This document shows positions 14,932-20,514 of a DNA stretch of 20,514 nucleotides, in pieces. Under the pieces are notes generated by a model. The model did not search any database. It saw only the letters and a list, made by a program, of their open reading frames with translations, and was not told the DNA's origin. Position 1 is the first letter of the stretch; every line of letters starts with the position of its first letter. The DNA comes from SHZI01 sp049290495 (GTDB lineage Bacteria; Pseudomonadota; Gammaproteobacteria; Steroidobacterales; GCA-2729495), in contig JBATNV010000063.1 of NCBI GenBank assembly GCA_049290495.1, positions 1 to 20,514 on the forward strand. The letters run 5' to 3'. The position numbers and the translations under genes are program-made.

Positions 14932-15399
14932 TCAATCTGCGCTGATCGCTTCCAGGACTTCTGCAGCGTGGCCCTTGACGCTGACCTTGCGCCATTCGCG
15001 TTGCAGTCTGCCTTCGGTGTCGATCAGGAAGGTGCTGCGCTCAATGCCCAGCACCTTCTTTCCATACATGTTCTTTTCCCGGATCACGTCAAACAGCCGG
15101 CAGAGCTTCTCATCCGCGTCAGAAAGGAGATCGAAGGGGAATTCGAATTTTGCCTTGAACTTCTCGTGCGATGCGAGAGAGTCGCGCGATACGCCGAGGA
15201 TCACAGTGTTCTTCTTTTTAAACTTCTCGTGCAGGGAGCCAAAGTCACAGCTTTCCGTAGTGCATCCGGGAGTGTTGTCTTTCGGGTAGAAATACACGAC
15301 CACATGCTTGCCGCGCAGCTCCTTCAGTTCGATATTCAGGTCGCTGGTTGCCGGTAGCGTGAAATTTGGTACGACCGTGCCGACTTCAATCTTGCTCAT
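14932..15399 (-). CDS. bcp: Thioredoxin-dependent thiol peroxidase (peroxiredoxin Bcp)
   Basis: This is an atypical 2-Cys peroxiredoxin of the Bcp/PrxQ group that reduces hydroperoxides in the cytoplasm. The protein is 155 aa (156 in E. coli). The peroxidatic cysteine is C46 and the resolving cysteine C51 in DNTPGCTTESCDF, the same five-residue spacing as C45/C50 in E. coli. The N-terminal GTVVPNFTLPAT and VVYFYPKDNTPG are typical. AGGAAG precedes the ATG by about five bases. It lies between gcvR and bepA, an order also known from E. coli relatives, and probably shares their transcript. Confidence 0.95.
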   Translation of the reverse strand: MSKIEVGTVVPNFTLPATSDLNIELKELRGKHVVVYFYPKDNTPGCTTESCDFGSLHEKFKKKNTVILGVSRDSLASHEKFKAKFEFPFDLLSDADEKLCRLFDVIREKNMYGKKVLGIERSTFLIDTEGRLQREWRKVSVKGHAAEVLEAISAD

Positions 15400-15428
15400 A
15401 TGACTTCCTGTCTGTCAGTGAGACTCAT

Positions 15429-15956
15429 TCAGCGCTGTGCCGGTTCCATTACTGCATCGAGGTTCTGCTCATCGCAGTATTCGAGGAACTCCTCCCGCAG
15501 GGTAGCCACGTGTACGGTGCGCGGTATGTTGACGGCCATCTGTACGCTGAACATCAGCGCGCCAGTATGCGGCGCATTGTAGCGGCGGGTATTGACCTCC
15601 GATATTTCGAGGTTGCGTGTGGCGAAAAAGTTCGACAGCCCGAAGACAATACCCTCGTGATCGAGCGTAACGACGTCGATAGAGTAGGGTGCCGCCGTCT
15701 CGGCGGGCCGCGGCCGGGTTTCGCGTACCGTAACCGTGAGTTCAGATTGCTGCTGGAGCGTCTGCAGGCTGCTCTGCAGCTTGGCGACGGTATGCCAGTT
15801 ACCCGAGACCAGCATCATCACCGCAAATTCGGCGCCGAGGGCGATCATGCGGCTCTCGTGGATGCTGCCACCAGCGGCATTGATAGCCTGACTGAGATCG
15901 CGAACCACACCGGCGCGATCCGGCCCTATTGCTGTGACCGCCAGAAGTTTTTCCAT
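15429..15956 (-). CDS. gcvR: ACT-domain regulator GcvR (glycine cleavage repressor-like)
   Basis: This is a protein with two ACT domains, matching GcvR, which in E. coli binds glycine and holds GcvA in its repressing state for the gcv operon. The protein is 175 aa (190 in E. coli). The first ACT domain starts at the N-terminus with AVTAIGPDRAGVVRDLSQ. The second spans about residues 92-165, with DVVTLDHEGIVFGLSNFF and HTGALMFSVQM. There is no DNA-binding motif, in line with action through protein contact. The position divergent from dapA and upstream of bcp is the conserved arrangement. Whether GcvA exists in this genome cannot be seen. Confidence 0.85.
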   Translation of the reverse strand: MEKLLAVTAIGPDRAGVVRDLSQAINAAGGSIHESRMIALGAEFAVMMLVSGNWHTVAKLQSSLQTLQQQSELTVTVRETRPRPAETAAPYSIDVVTLDHEGIVFGLSNFFATRNLEISEVNTRRYNAPHTGALMFSVQMAVNIPRTVHVATLREEFLEYCDEQNLDAVMEPAQR

Positions 15957-15992
15957 GGATAAACGCGCAGAAGCCCTGAAAAGTGAGTTGCC

Positions 15993-16020
15993 AGTGTACC
16001 GGTAAATAGACCTGCATCAA
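15993..16020 (-). promoter_or_regulatory. Possible promoter of gcvR-bcp-bepA-mlaA
   Basis: On the minus strand TTGATG (16020-16015) and TACACT (15998-15993) are separated by 16 nt and each match four of six consensus bases. The -10 ends 37 nt before the gcvR ATG. This is a visual match only. Confidence 0.4.
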
Positions 16021-16040
16021 GGCATTACCCCGGGCCGCCC

Positions 16041-16069
16041 TTGCGACCCTGCAGCGGCCTCAGTACCAT
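16041..16069 (+). promoter_or_regulatory. Possible promoter of dapA
   Basis: TTGCGA (16041-16046) and TACCAT (16064-16069) are separated by 17 nt, each with four of six consensus bases. They lie 32 nt before the dapA ATG, giving a short leader. No clear Shine-Dalgarno sequence is seen before dapA. Visual match only. Confidence 0.4.
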
Positions 16070-16101
16070 CGCTGCCTCTTTCCGATCTCCGGTCCGCCCG
16101 C

Positions 16102-17010
16102 ATGTTCTCTGGCAGCTTCGTCGCGCTGGTTACCCCCATGAAAGACGACGGGGCGCTCGACTTCGCCTGTCTTGAGCGTCTGGTTGACTGGCATATCGAG
16201 CAAGGCACGGACGGACTGGTGATAGCCGGTACCACGGGCGAGGCCAGTACTCTCACCAAGCCTGAGCACGTCGAGATCATTCGTGTCGCTGCCAGCCGTG
16301 CCGCCGGACGGATTCCCCTGATCGCCGGTACCGGATCGAATTCCACAGCCCAGACCATAGACCTGTCCCGGACCGTTGGCGGGCTTCCGGTGGATGGCTA
16401 TCTGGTTGTCACGCCTTATTACAACAAGCCGACCCAGGAGGGTCTTTACCGGCACTTTGTTGCCATCGCCGATGCCGTGGAGCGGCCCCTGATCCTCTAT
16501 AACGTGCCGGGCCGGACCGGTGTAGATATGCAGACTGCCACCGTTGCCCGCCTGGCTGCGCACCCCGGCATCATCGGCATCAAGGACGCGACCGGAGATC
16601 TGGGTCGTATGCAGCCCTTGCGCCAGGCCTGTGGCGAGGATTTCCTGCTGTTTAGCGGTGACGATGCGACTGGTTGCGAGTTCATGTTGCAGGGTGGGCA
16701 GGGGGTAATCTCCGTGACGTCCAATGTGGCCCCCGCACTGATGGCTGATATGTGCGAGGCCGCACTGAAGGGGGATCGGGCGCTGGCCGTGCGGCTTGAT
16801 GACCGGCTTGCCGGTCTCCATCGGGAACTCTTCGTCGAATCAAATCCGATTCCGGTGAAGTGGGCGGTGGAACGCCTGGGTCTGATTCCCGGCGGGCTGC
16901 GTTTACCGCTGACCACGCTCAGTGCCGGTTGTCGGCCAGCTGTCGAAGCCGCTATGCGTCGTGCTGGTGTGCTTGATCAGCTGGCCAGTCTTGTTGAAGG
17001 GGCGCGCTGA
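16102..17010 (+). CDS. dapA: 4-hydroxy-tetrahydrodipicolinate synthase DapA
   Basis: This enzyme condenses pyruvate with aspartate semialdehyde, the first committed step of lysine and diaminopimelate synthesis, in the cytoplasm. The protein is 302 aa (292 in E. coli). The N-terminus FSGSFVALVTPM is typical. The substrate-binding GTTGE holds T44 and T45, Y133 is in LYNVPGRTG with R138, and the Schiff-base lysine is K161 in GIIGIKDATGD, all at E. coli numbering. The final ~10 residues extend past the usual end. A short lipoprotein gene follows at once, starting two bases after the stop. Confidence 0.96.
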   Translation: MFSGSFVALVTPMKDDGALDFACLERLVDWHIEQGTDGLVIAGTTGEASTLTKPEHVEIIRVAASRAAGRIPLIAGTGSNSTAQTIDLSRTVGGLPVDGYLVVTPYYNKPTQEGLYRHFVAIADAVERPLILYNVPGRTGVDMQTATVARLAAHPGIIGIKDATGDLGRMQPLRQACGEDFLLFSGDDATGCEFMLQGGQGVISVTSNVAPALMADMCEAALKGDRALAVRLDDRLAGLHRELFVESNPIPVKWAVERLGLIPGGLRLPLTTLSAGCRPAVEAAMRRAGVLDQLASLVEGAR

Positions 17011-17011
17011 G

Positions 17012-17290
17012 TTGTTGTACAGGGTCGGACTTCTCGCGCTTCTGTCTGTTGTCGTATTAACGGGCTGCTTTTCCTCCTCGCCGGACAAGCGCTGCGCGAA
17101 GCCAAAAGAGTATCAGCAGAGCACCAGTTTGCCGGAGCTCAAGATCCCCGAGGGACTCGATGCGGCGGACCGTTCTACGGCGATGGCTGTTCCGCCGGCT
17201 GACCAGGCCGGTGTGATCAGCGATTGCCTGGACCGGCCACCCGACTACTTTCGTAAAGAACAGGAAGCTGTCCGGCCAGCAGCGGATTGA
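17012..17290 (+). CDS. Short BamC-like lipoprotein
   Basis: This is a 92-residue lipoprotein starting most likely at TTG 17012 (TTG 17015 is the alternative), with AAGGGG about 9 nt upstream, inside dapA. The signal peptide LLALLSVVVLTGC ends in the clean lipobox LTGC with C19 acylated, leaving a mature chain of only about 74 residues. The mature part contains STSLPELKIPEGLDAADRS and then AMAVP. This resembles the unstructured N-terminal segment of BamC (E. coli: LAELHAPAGM, then YAIP) that contacts BamD. The two folded helix-grip domains of BamC are absent. The place directly after dapA is the bamC/nlpB position in E. coli. The BamC link is inference; it could also be an unrelated small lipoprotein. 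Confidence 0.7.
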   Translation: MLYRVGLLALLSVVVLTGCFSSSPDKRCAKPKEYQQSTSLPELKIPEGLDAADRSTAMAVPPADQAGVISDCLDRPPDYFRKEQEAVRPAAD

Positions 17291-17302
17291 AGCGCAGGCT
17301 AC

Positions 17303-17326
17303 AACGGGCTAACCTTGCCGCCCGTT
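17303..17326 (+). terminator. Possible hairpin after the dapA-lipoprotein unit
   Basis: AACGGGC and GCCCGTT form a perfect 7-bp stem around a 10-nt loop, beginning 13 nt after the lipoprotein stop and 21 nt before the tRNA. No T-run follows, so it may be a weak terminator or a processing structure rather than a full intrinsic terminator. Confidence 0.35.
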
Positions 17327-17346
17327 CCCAGCCGAACAGAAGATCC

Positions 17347-17437
17347 GGAGAGGTGGCCGAGTGGCTGAAGGCGCCCGCTTGGAAAGCGTGTTTACGGTAA
17401 CCCCGTAACGTGGGTTCGAATCCCACCCTCTCCGCCA
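17347..17437 (+). tRNA. tRNA-Ser (anticodon GGA)
   Basis: The 91-nt sequence folds as a class II tRNA. The acceptor arm GGAGAGG (17347-17353) pairs with CCTCTCC (17427-17433). Discriminator G and an encoded CCA follow at 17434-17437. The T arm contains GGTTCGAATCC and the D arm carries CCGAGTGGCTGAAGG. The anticodon GGA is at 17381-17383 in the loop TTGGAAA, and the long variable arm typical of serine tRNAs runs through ACGGTAACCCCGT. It reads UCC and UCU codons. The layout is very close to E. coli serine tRNA GGA. Confidence 0.97.
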
Positions 17438-17445
17438 TTACACAC

Positions 17446-17466
17446 AAGGGGCCGCTTCGGCCCCTT
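17446..17466 (+). terminator. Intrinsic terminator after tRNA-Ser
   Basis: AAGGGGCCG and CGGCCCCTT form a perfect 9-bp stem with a CTT loop, starting 9 nt after the tRNA CCA end. The following bases have only a short T-run (TTT at 17471). It would work from the plus strand for the tRNA and perhaps also for the minus-strand gene ending at 17500. Confidence 0.7.
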
Positions 17467-17499
17467 CATGTTTGCCCGCGTGATGTGTCTGCTGGGGTC

Positions 17500-18237
17500 T
17501 CAGCCCGGATATTCCGCTACCCCGGCCAGGCCGAGTCGCGGCACCACACCCTTCGGGGTATCTTTCACACCGGTGCCGCTGTCGATCATGCCGAGTATCT
17601 CGCCGGTCTCCATGCACACTTTCGCCATCATGCCGGTGAAGAAGTTGGTGGTGACGAAGGTTTTCTGATCTGCACCGGGTTGAATCATGGCCCAGCCATA
17701 GGCTGGTAGCTGGTATTCGCGGAGTACCGCACCGGCCTCACTGAGCACCTCGACAGTTTCGCCCCGGGTCAGCAGCAGGCGGCCATCCCGTAGGTAGGCG
17801 ACAGCGATGGCCCAGTTGCGGTCCATCTCGAACGGCCTTGTTTCACCGGGACAGACCTTGAGATCCGGCATCTGTTTTCCGGTTCGGATATTGAAACGCA
17901 TCACCCGTTTGCCGGTCTCGGTGGTGTAGGTCACATACTCTTCGGAGGGGTGCAGGGTCATGTGTGTGATGCCCTTGAAGCCGAAGGGCTCTGGTGCCGT
18001 CTCCGGCATCCACTCGTTCAGTAGTTTGCCGTCGCGGCTGAAGCGATAGAGTTTGCCTTGGCCGATTAGCCCGTCAGTGCCGGGAATCGACCGGATACAG
18101 GTGCCCGGTGGTGGTGTGTTGCCCTTGAAGTAATCGGCCAGCAGGATTGTCGCGTCAGCCATAAAACAGGGGCTTGCGAGCCCGACATCGGCAAACCGCG
18201 TCTCAGGCATCAGGGCACCGGAGGGCTTCACCTGCAC
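17500..18237 (-). CDS. Propeller protein, C-terminal part after in-frame TGA
   Basis: This is the 245-residue continuation of the same frame. The first possible start after the TGA is a GTG at 18237, nine codons further, and no ribosome binding site precedes it, so independent translation is doubtful. The sequence includes blade-like repeats such as GQGKLYRFSRDGKLLNEWMP, HMTLHPSEEYVTYT, AVAYLRDGRLLLTRGETVEV and VCMETGEILGMIDSG. Several cysteines are present (CFMAD, GTCIRS, KVCPGE, KVCMET). There is no signal peptide or membrane segment. The function is unknown. Confidence 0.5.
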   Translation of the reverse strand: MQVKPSGALMPETRFADVGLASPCFMADATILLADYFKGNTPPPGTCIRSIPGTDGLIGQGKLYRFSRDGKLLNEWMPETAPEPFGFKGITHMTLHPSEEYVTYTTETGKRVMRFNIRTGKQMPDLKVCPGETRPFEMDRNWAIAVAYLRDGRLLLTRGETVEVLSEAGAVLREYQLPAYGWAMIQPGADQKTFVTTNFFTGMMAKVCMETGEILGMIDSGTGVKDTPKGVVPRLGLAGVAEYPG

Positions 18238-18264
18238 GATGTGATGGCCCTGGCAGTCGCAGCC

Positions 18265-18267
18265 TCA
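18265..18267 (-). other. In-frame TGA codon, possible nonsense or recoding site
   Basis: On the minus strand this codon reads TGA, between CTG (L) and GGC (G). The next codons encode GCDCQGHH. CCCTG (18272-18268) and CAGGG (18252-18248) can pair around the TGA. Downstream, GGCT (18264-18261) can pair with AGCC (18227-18224) and CTGC (18256-18253) with GCAG (18235-18232), only a loose stem. No confident selenocysteine insertion element can be claimed by eye. Confidence 0.6.
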
Positions 18268-18618
18268 CAGGGTGCCGTCTGGCGCAAAACGCAGATGCAC
18301 GATCAGGTGGCTGGTGAAGCCGATCCACAGCACGCCCTTGTACTGCAGGTGCTGGTCGTACTGCACGATGCGTCCGACGCCGGCATGGTTGTCATGTGGG
18401 TTATTGAGATAGGTGCAGCTGAGAAAGATATCGCCTTTTTCAAATGGCTTGATCGTCGATGTGGTCGGCGGTGTGGGCAGAGTTTCACCATCCCATCCCG
18501 CATAGATCCGCTCGCAGATATCCTTTGGAACCGCTTTGATCGAGGCCATGAATTTCGGCTGGCCGGTTTCAGCGCGGTCGCCCTTTACTGTTTCGATTAC
18601 TTTTGTGTCGCTGCTCAT
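18265..18618 (-). CDS. Propeller protein, N-terminal part up to in-frame TGA
   Basis: If the TGA is a true stop, this is a 117-residue product starting with ATG at 18618. There is no signal peptide. Visible segments are PFEKGDIFLSCTYLNN, VGRIVQYDQHLQYKGVLWIG and HLRFAPDGTL, which read as the first propeller strands. The end at DGTL falls in the middle of a blade, so a free product of this size would probably not fold. It is listed separately because an annotation made without recoding will show it as its own gene. Confidence 0.5.
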   Translation of the reverse strand: MSSDTKVIETVKGDRAETGQPKFMASIKAVPKDICERIYAGWDGETLPTPPTTSTIKPFEKGDIFLSCTYLNNPHDNHAGVGRIVQYDQHLQYKGVLWIGFTSHLIVHLRFAPDGTL

Positions 18619-18639
18619 CTGTCAAGTTTCCCGGTCAGC

Positions 18640-19116
18640 TCAGGCTATGAAGCCAAAGTAGTAAAGCGGCGGTGAGGTGACGCCCGCCATGATCATGCAG
18701 ATCATTCCTGCCCGGCCGAAAATCCGGTGAGTTCTGCTGAACTTGTTCGGGTGAGGTGGGTTGCCGAACTTGAACAGGGAGATGAGGATCAGAAACACCC
18801 AGATAATTGACGTCAGGATAGCGAAGAAGGTGTGGATGTAGATCGTCCAGTTGAGCAGCGCCGTACCCTCATAGATGCTGCCCTTGGTGATCTCGAAAAT
18901 TCCTCCCGATACCCGGAGGTCATACTCGAAAATGCTTACCACGATAAACAGGCTGATACCGAGATAGAGCTGGATGCGGCGATGATTGACGTAGTCCTTC
19001 CGGTTGCGTGCCAGACGCCAGGAGATGATCAGTATCGGCAGGATGATGATGAAGGACAGCGTGACGATGTCGATCAGGATATCTGCGCGTGAGCCGAGAA
19101 AGCCGTGTGGAAACAT
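18640..19116 (-). CDS. DUF420-like four-helix membrane protein
   Basis: This is a 158-residue integral membrane protein with hydrophobic segments at about residues 12-33, 49-64, 89-115 and 133-155. Histidines sit at H45 (YVNHRRIQ, after helix 1), H95 (TIYIHTFFAI, in helix 3) and H130 (SRTHRIFGRAG, before helix 4). This helix and histidine layout resembles the DUF420/YozB family, whose histidines suggest heme or metal binding; the role of that family is not settled. It heads a minus-strand unit with the interrupted propeller gene and diverges from a TetR gene. A TTGACA-type promoter and an operator-like dyad lie upstream. The family call is moderate; no function is claimed. Confidence 0.65.
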   Translation of the reverse strand: MFPHGFLGSRADILIDIVTLSFIIILPILIISWRLARNRKDYVNHRRIQLYLGISLFIVVSIFEYDLRVSGGIFEITKGSIYEGTALLNWTIYIHTFFAILTSIIWVFLILISLFKFGNPPHPNKFSRTHRIFGRAGMICMIMAGVTSPPLYYFGFIA

Positions 19117-19147
19117 GATTGCAAAGACCTCGGTGAGCGTGTAAATC

Positions 19148-19161
19148 GAACATATCTGTCC
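19148..19161. promoter_or_regulatory. Operator-like dyad, left copy
   Basis: GAACATATCTGTCC matches the perfect palindrome at 19245-19258 in 12 of 14 positions. It lies about 32 nt upstream of the ATG of the DUF420-like gene, two bases after the -10-like hexamer of the minus-strand promoter. It is a good candidate for a second binding site of the neighbouring TetR protein. Confidence 0.6.
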
Positions 19162-19163
19162 GA

Positions 19164-19192
19164 AGGAGAGCCCGAAAGCTGGGTAGTGTCAA
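19164..19192 (-). promoter_or_regulatory. Probable promoter of the DUF420-like/propeller unit
   Basis: On the minus strand TTGACA (19192-19187) is a perfect -35 hexamer. TCTCCT (19169-19164) stands 17 nt downstream as a weak -10 with three of six matches. The dyad at 19161-19148 follows at once, where a repressor would block initiation. Confidence 0.45.
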
Positions 19193-19211
19193 CAAGAATA
19201 CCGGCCTTTTA

Positions 19212-19239
19212 TTGACTATTGTGCCCGAGCGCTTGAAAT
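19212..19239 (+). promoter_or_regulatory. Probable promoter of the TetR-Rieske unit
   Basis: TTGACT (19212-19217) matches five of six -35 bases. TGAAAT (19234-19239) is a -10 candidate with four of six matches at 16-nt spacing. The perfect dyad starts five bases further on, over the expected transcription start. Confidence 0.45.
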
Positions 19240-19244
19240 AAACG

Positions 19245-19258
19245 GGACATATATGTCC
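19245..19258. promoter_or_regulatory. Operator-like perfect palindrome, right copy
   Basis: GGACATATATGTCC is a perfect 14-bp palindrome 13 nt before the TetR start codon. TetR proteins usually bind such dyads in the intergenic region next to their own gene. Together with the left copy, 97 bp away centre to centre, it would cover both divergent promoters. The symmetry is seen directly; binding is inferred. Confidence 0.7.
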
Positions 19259-19271
19259 TAATAGCCGTGTA

Positions 19272-19868
19272 ATGAACGAGCAGCAGCAAAAACCGGTAGC
19301 CAGCGCGGCAAGCCCCGTGATCCGTCGCCGGGTTGCCAATACCAAGGCCCGTGTCTGCGAGGTTGCGGCAAGGAAGTTCAACGAAGAGAGCTATGCAGCG
19401 GTAAGCGTCGATGCGATTGTCGCGGCAGCCGGGATTGCCCGCAGCAGCTTTTACCGCTTCTTTCGAGACAAGGAGGATCTGCTCCGGCAGATCGTTGATC
19501 CCGTTTTCGATCTGGCAGTCAGGGAACTGGAACTGATTTCTACCGATCAGCCGGAAAGCATCGTCAACGGAATCGCTGAAAGCTATTTGCAGGTCTGGGC
19601 ACAGCATCGCGATGGGCTTGTGCTGTCGATGAAGATCGGCGCGACCCTGTTTCCGCTGGTGCAGGAATCCCACGACGCATATGTCGCGGCCATCCTGGTG
19701 CTGATGGAGCACCTGCACGAAGCCCGGATGCTGCGCCACGATGATCCACGCATGGCTGCCCGCCTGTTGGCGCTGACTGCAGTGCCGGTACTCCAGGTCT
19801 GTGAGCGGCACCCGCAGTTCGCAAATGTCTTTCGCAGCACGCTCCGTGGCCTGCTGTTGAAGTGGTAG
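19272..19868 (+). CDS. TetR/AcrR family transcriptional regulator
   Basis: This is a 198-residue one-component regulator. The N-terminal helix-turn-helix domain spans about residues 24-72, with VCEVAARKFNEESYAAVSVD, AIVAAAGIARSSFYRFF and RDKEDLL, the standard TetR pattern. The C-terminal domain is helical and ligand-specific, so the inducer cannot be told. It starts at ATG 19272 with only a weak upstream ribosome binding site. The Rieske oxygenase gene follows 6 nt after its stop, which suggests that it controls that gene as well as itself and the divergent pair, through the two dyads in the intergenic region. A long antisense frame across this gene is judged a shadow. Confidence 0.9.
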   Translation: MNEQQQKPVASAASPVIRRRVANTKARVCEVAARKFNEESYAAVSVDAIVAAAGIARSSFYRFFRDKEDLLRQIVDPVFDLAVRELELISTDQPESIVNGIAESYLQVWAQHRDGLVLSMKIGATLFPLVQESHDAYVAAILVLMEHLHEARMLRHDDPRMAARLLALTAVPVLQVCERHPQFANVFRSTLRGLLLKW

Positions 19869-19874
19869 GAGCGG

Positions 19875-20514
19875 ATGTTTATCAACTTCTGGTATCCGGC
19901 CGGGCAGGCCAGCGAATTCAGTAACAAGCCGGTCAAGGTCCGCATGCTGGGCCAGAATTTTGTGCTGTTCCGGGACGCCGCGGGCACGCCCCACTGTCTC
20001 AGCAATGTCTGTCTGCACCGCTGCGGTTCGCTGAGTGATGGCTGGGTACGAAACGACCGGGTCGTGTGTCCTTACCACGGCTGGGAATTCAACGGCAGCG
20101 GTCAATGCGAGCGCATTCCCTCCCTGGGGCCGGGCCAGCCTGTGATGACCGCGCGAGCGCGTGTGGATGCCTATCCGGTACAGGAAAGGTATGGGCTGGT
20201 TTTTGTTTTCCTTGGTGACCTGCCGGAGGATCAGCGCCCACCCATAATGGAGATTGCCGAGTGGGGAGATCCGGGCTGGCGCTGTACGACGATGAGTTTT
20301 TCGCTGAAGGCAAACTATGCGCGGGTAGTAGAAAACGCGCTGGATCCGGCTCACGCCGAGTTCGTGCATTTTGTCGGACGCAAGGGGATGGATCCGGACT
20401 ATCACATGCCTGACTACCAGATACAGGAGAGCGAGTGGGGTGCGGGTATGGAAGTGCGGTTCAGGACCCAGGCTGGCGGCCTGTTCAGGTACTTTCGTCG
20501 CGGCGATACAGAAA
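19875..20514 (+). CDS. Rieske non-heme iron oxygenase alpha subunit, 5' part
   Basis: This is the first 213 residues of a ring-hydroxylating or demethylating oxygenase large subunit, cut by the window end. The Rieske [2Fe-2S] ligands are C46 and H48 in NVCLHRCG and C65 and H68 in CPYHGW, a CxH-x16-CxxH arrangement. The start of the catalytic domain has VENALDPAHAEFVHF, where D157 is the bridging aspartate and H160 and H165 are mononuclear iron ligands. GGAG lies six bases before the ATG, and the TetR gene ends 6 nt upstream. A separate reductase and possibly ferredoxin would be needed, but none is inside the window. The substrate is unknown. Confidence 0.93.
   Translation, partial: MFINFWYPAGQASEFSNKPVKVRMLGQNFVLFRDAAGTPHCLSNVCLHRCGSLSDGWVRNDRVVCPYHGWEFNGSGQCERIPSLGPGQPVMTARARVDAYPVQERYGLVFVFLGDLPEDQRPPIMEIAEWGDPGWRCTTMSFSLKANYARVVENALDPAHAEFVHFVGRKGMDPDYHMPDYQIQESEWGAGMEVRFRTQAGGLFRYFRRGDTE

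Larger units (their letters stand above)
17500..18618 (-). pseudogene. Beta-propeller (SMP-30/NHL-like) gene interrupted by one in-frame TGA
   Basis: A single reading frame runs from the ATG at 18618 to the stop at 17500, 372 codons, broken only by a TGA at 18267-18265 (codon 118). There is no frameshift and both halves look like well-kept coding sequence. Around the TGA the protein would read HLRFAPDGTL-x-GCDCQGHH and then IVQVKPSG. That is a typical propeller blade edge, in which tryptophan often follows DGTL, so TGG to TGA is the simplest explanation. Readthrough, selenocysteine insertion or a base-call error are the alternatives. No enzyme family can be named with confidence; lactonase-like SMP-30 or NHL-type propellers are the nearest impression. 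The gene lies 21 nt downstream of the DUF420-like gene on the same strand. Confidence 0.6.

Noticed and set aside
17217..17447. A minus-strand frame reading MCVMAERVGFEPTLRGY
   Set aside because: It is the antisense translation of the tRNA-Ser gene, a well-known false protein (VGFEPT type).
17347..17500. The tRNA-Ser 3' end as an attachment site for an integrated element covering the right end
   Set aside because: No integrase gene and no repeat of the tRNA 3' end were seen up to position 20514. The accessory look of the region alone is not enough.
18224..18267. A selenocysteine insertion element after the TGA
   Set aside because: Only a loose stem could be drawn by eye, with no clear apical loop at the usual distance and no sel genes in the window. 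It is kept as a hypothesis in the findings but not called as a feature.
19209..20405. A 398-codon open frame on the minus strand opposite the TetR and Rieske genes
   Set aside because: It spans two clearly recognised plus-strand genes and would cover the operator. It is a coding shadow.

Overview
The window reads as ordinary chromosome of a GC-rich gammaproteobacterium. The evidence is the gene neighbourhood: dapA diverging from gcvR-bcp-bepA, a lipoprotein gene at the usual bamC position after dapA, an mlaFEDCB cluster, and a suf operon led by an Rrf2-type regulator of the kind found in Xanthomonas-like gammaproteobacteria. The genus cannot be fixed from the sequence. No insertion sequence, CRISPR array, integrase or rRNA is visible.

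Layout. Positions 1-672 hold the 3' part of a PQQ-type sugar (sorbosone) dehydrogenase gene. It is followed by sppA, a membrane signal peptide peptidase (712-2577). Then comes a long minus-strand operon for iron-sulfur cluster assembly, reading leftwards from 9418: Rrf2 regulator, sufB, sufC, sufD, sufS, sufU, sufT, and finally a SixA-type phosphohistidine phosphatase gene only 7 nt behind sufT. Genes overlap or nearly touch, and a perfect GGACTA-TCC-TAGTCC inverted repeat sits directly before the regulator start, as expected for autoregulation.

From 9551 to 12617 the plus strand carries mlaF-mlaE-mlaD-mlaC-mlaB, the inner-membrane and periplasmic parts of the retrograde phospholipid transport system. 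Facing it on the minus strand is gcvR-bcp-bepA-mlaA (15956 to 12619). The outer-membrane partner MlaA is thus encoded next to the transporter, and its start overlaps the end of bepA, an outer-membrane quality-control protease. dapA (16102-17010) diverges from gcvR and is followed by a very short BamC-like lipoprotein gene with a TTG start, then tRNA-Ser(GGA) and a hairpin terminator.

The right end (17500-20514) looks accessory. A minus-strand pair encodes a four-helix DUF420-like membrane protein and a beta-propeller protein. The propeller frame is interrupted by one in-frame TGA, with the reading frame intact on both sides. Diverging from this pair are a TetR regulator and a Rieske non-heme iron oxygenase alpha subunit that runs off the window. 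The intergenic region carries two copies of a 14-bp palindrome (GGACATATATGTCC and a 12/14 match), each placed just after a -35/-10-like element facing one of the two transcription units. This suggests one small TetR-controlled oxygenase regulon. It is the least described part of the window, and the interrupted propeller gene is its main puzzle.
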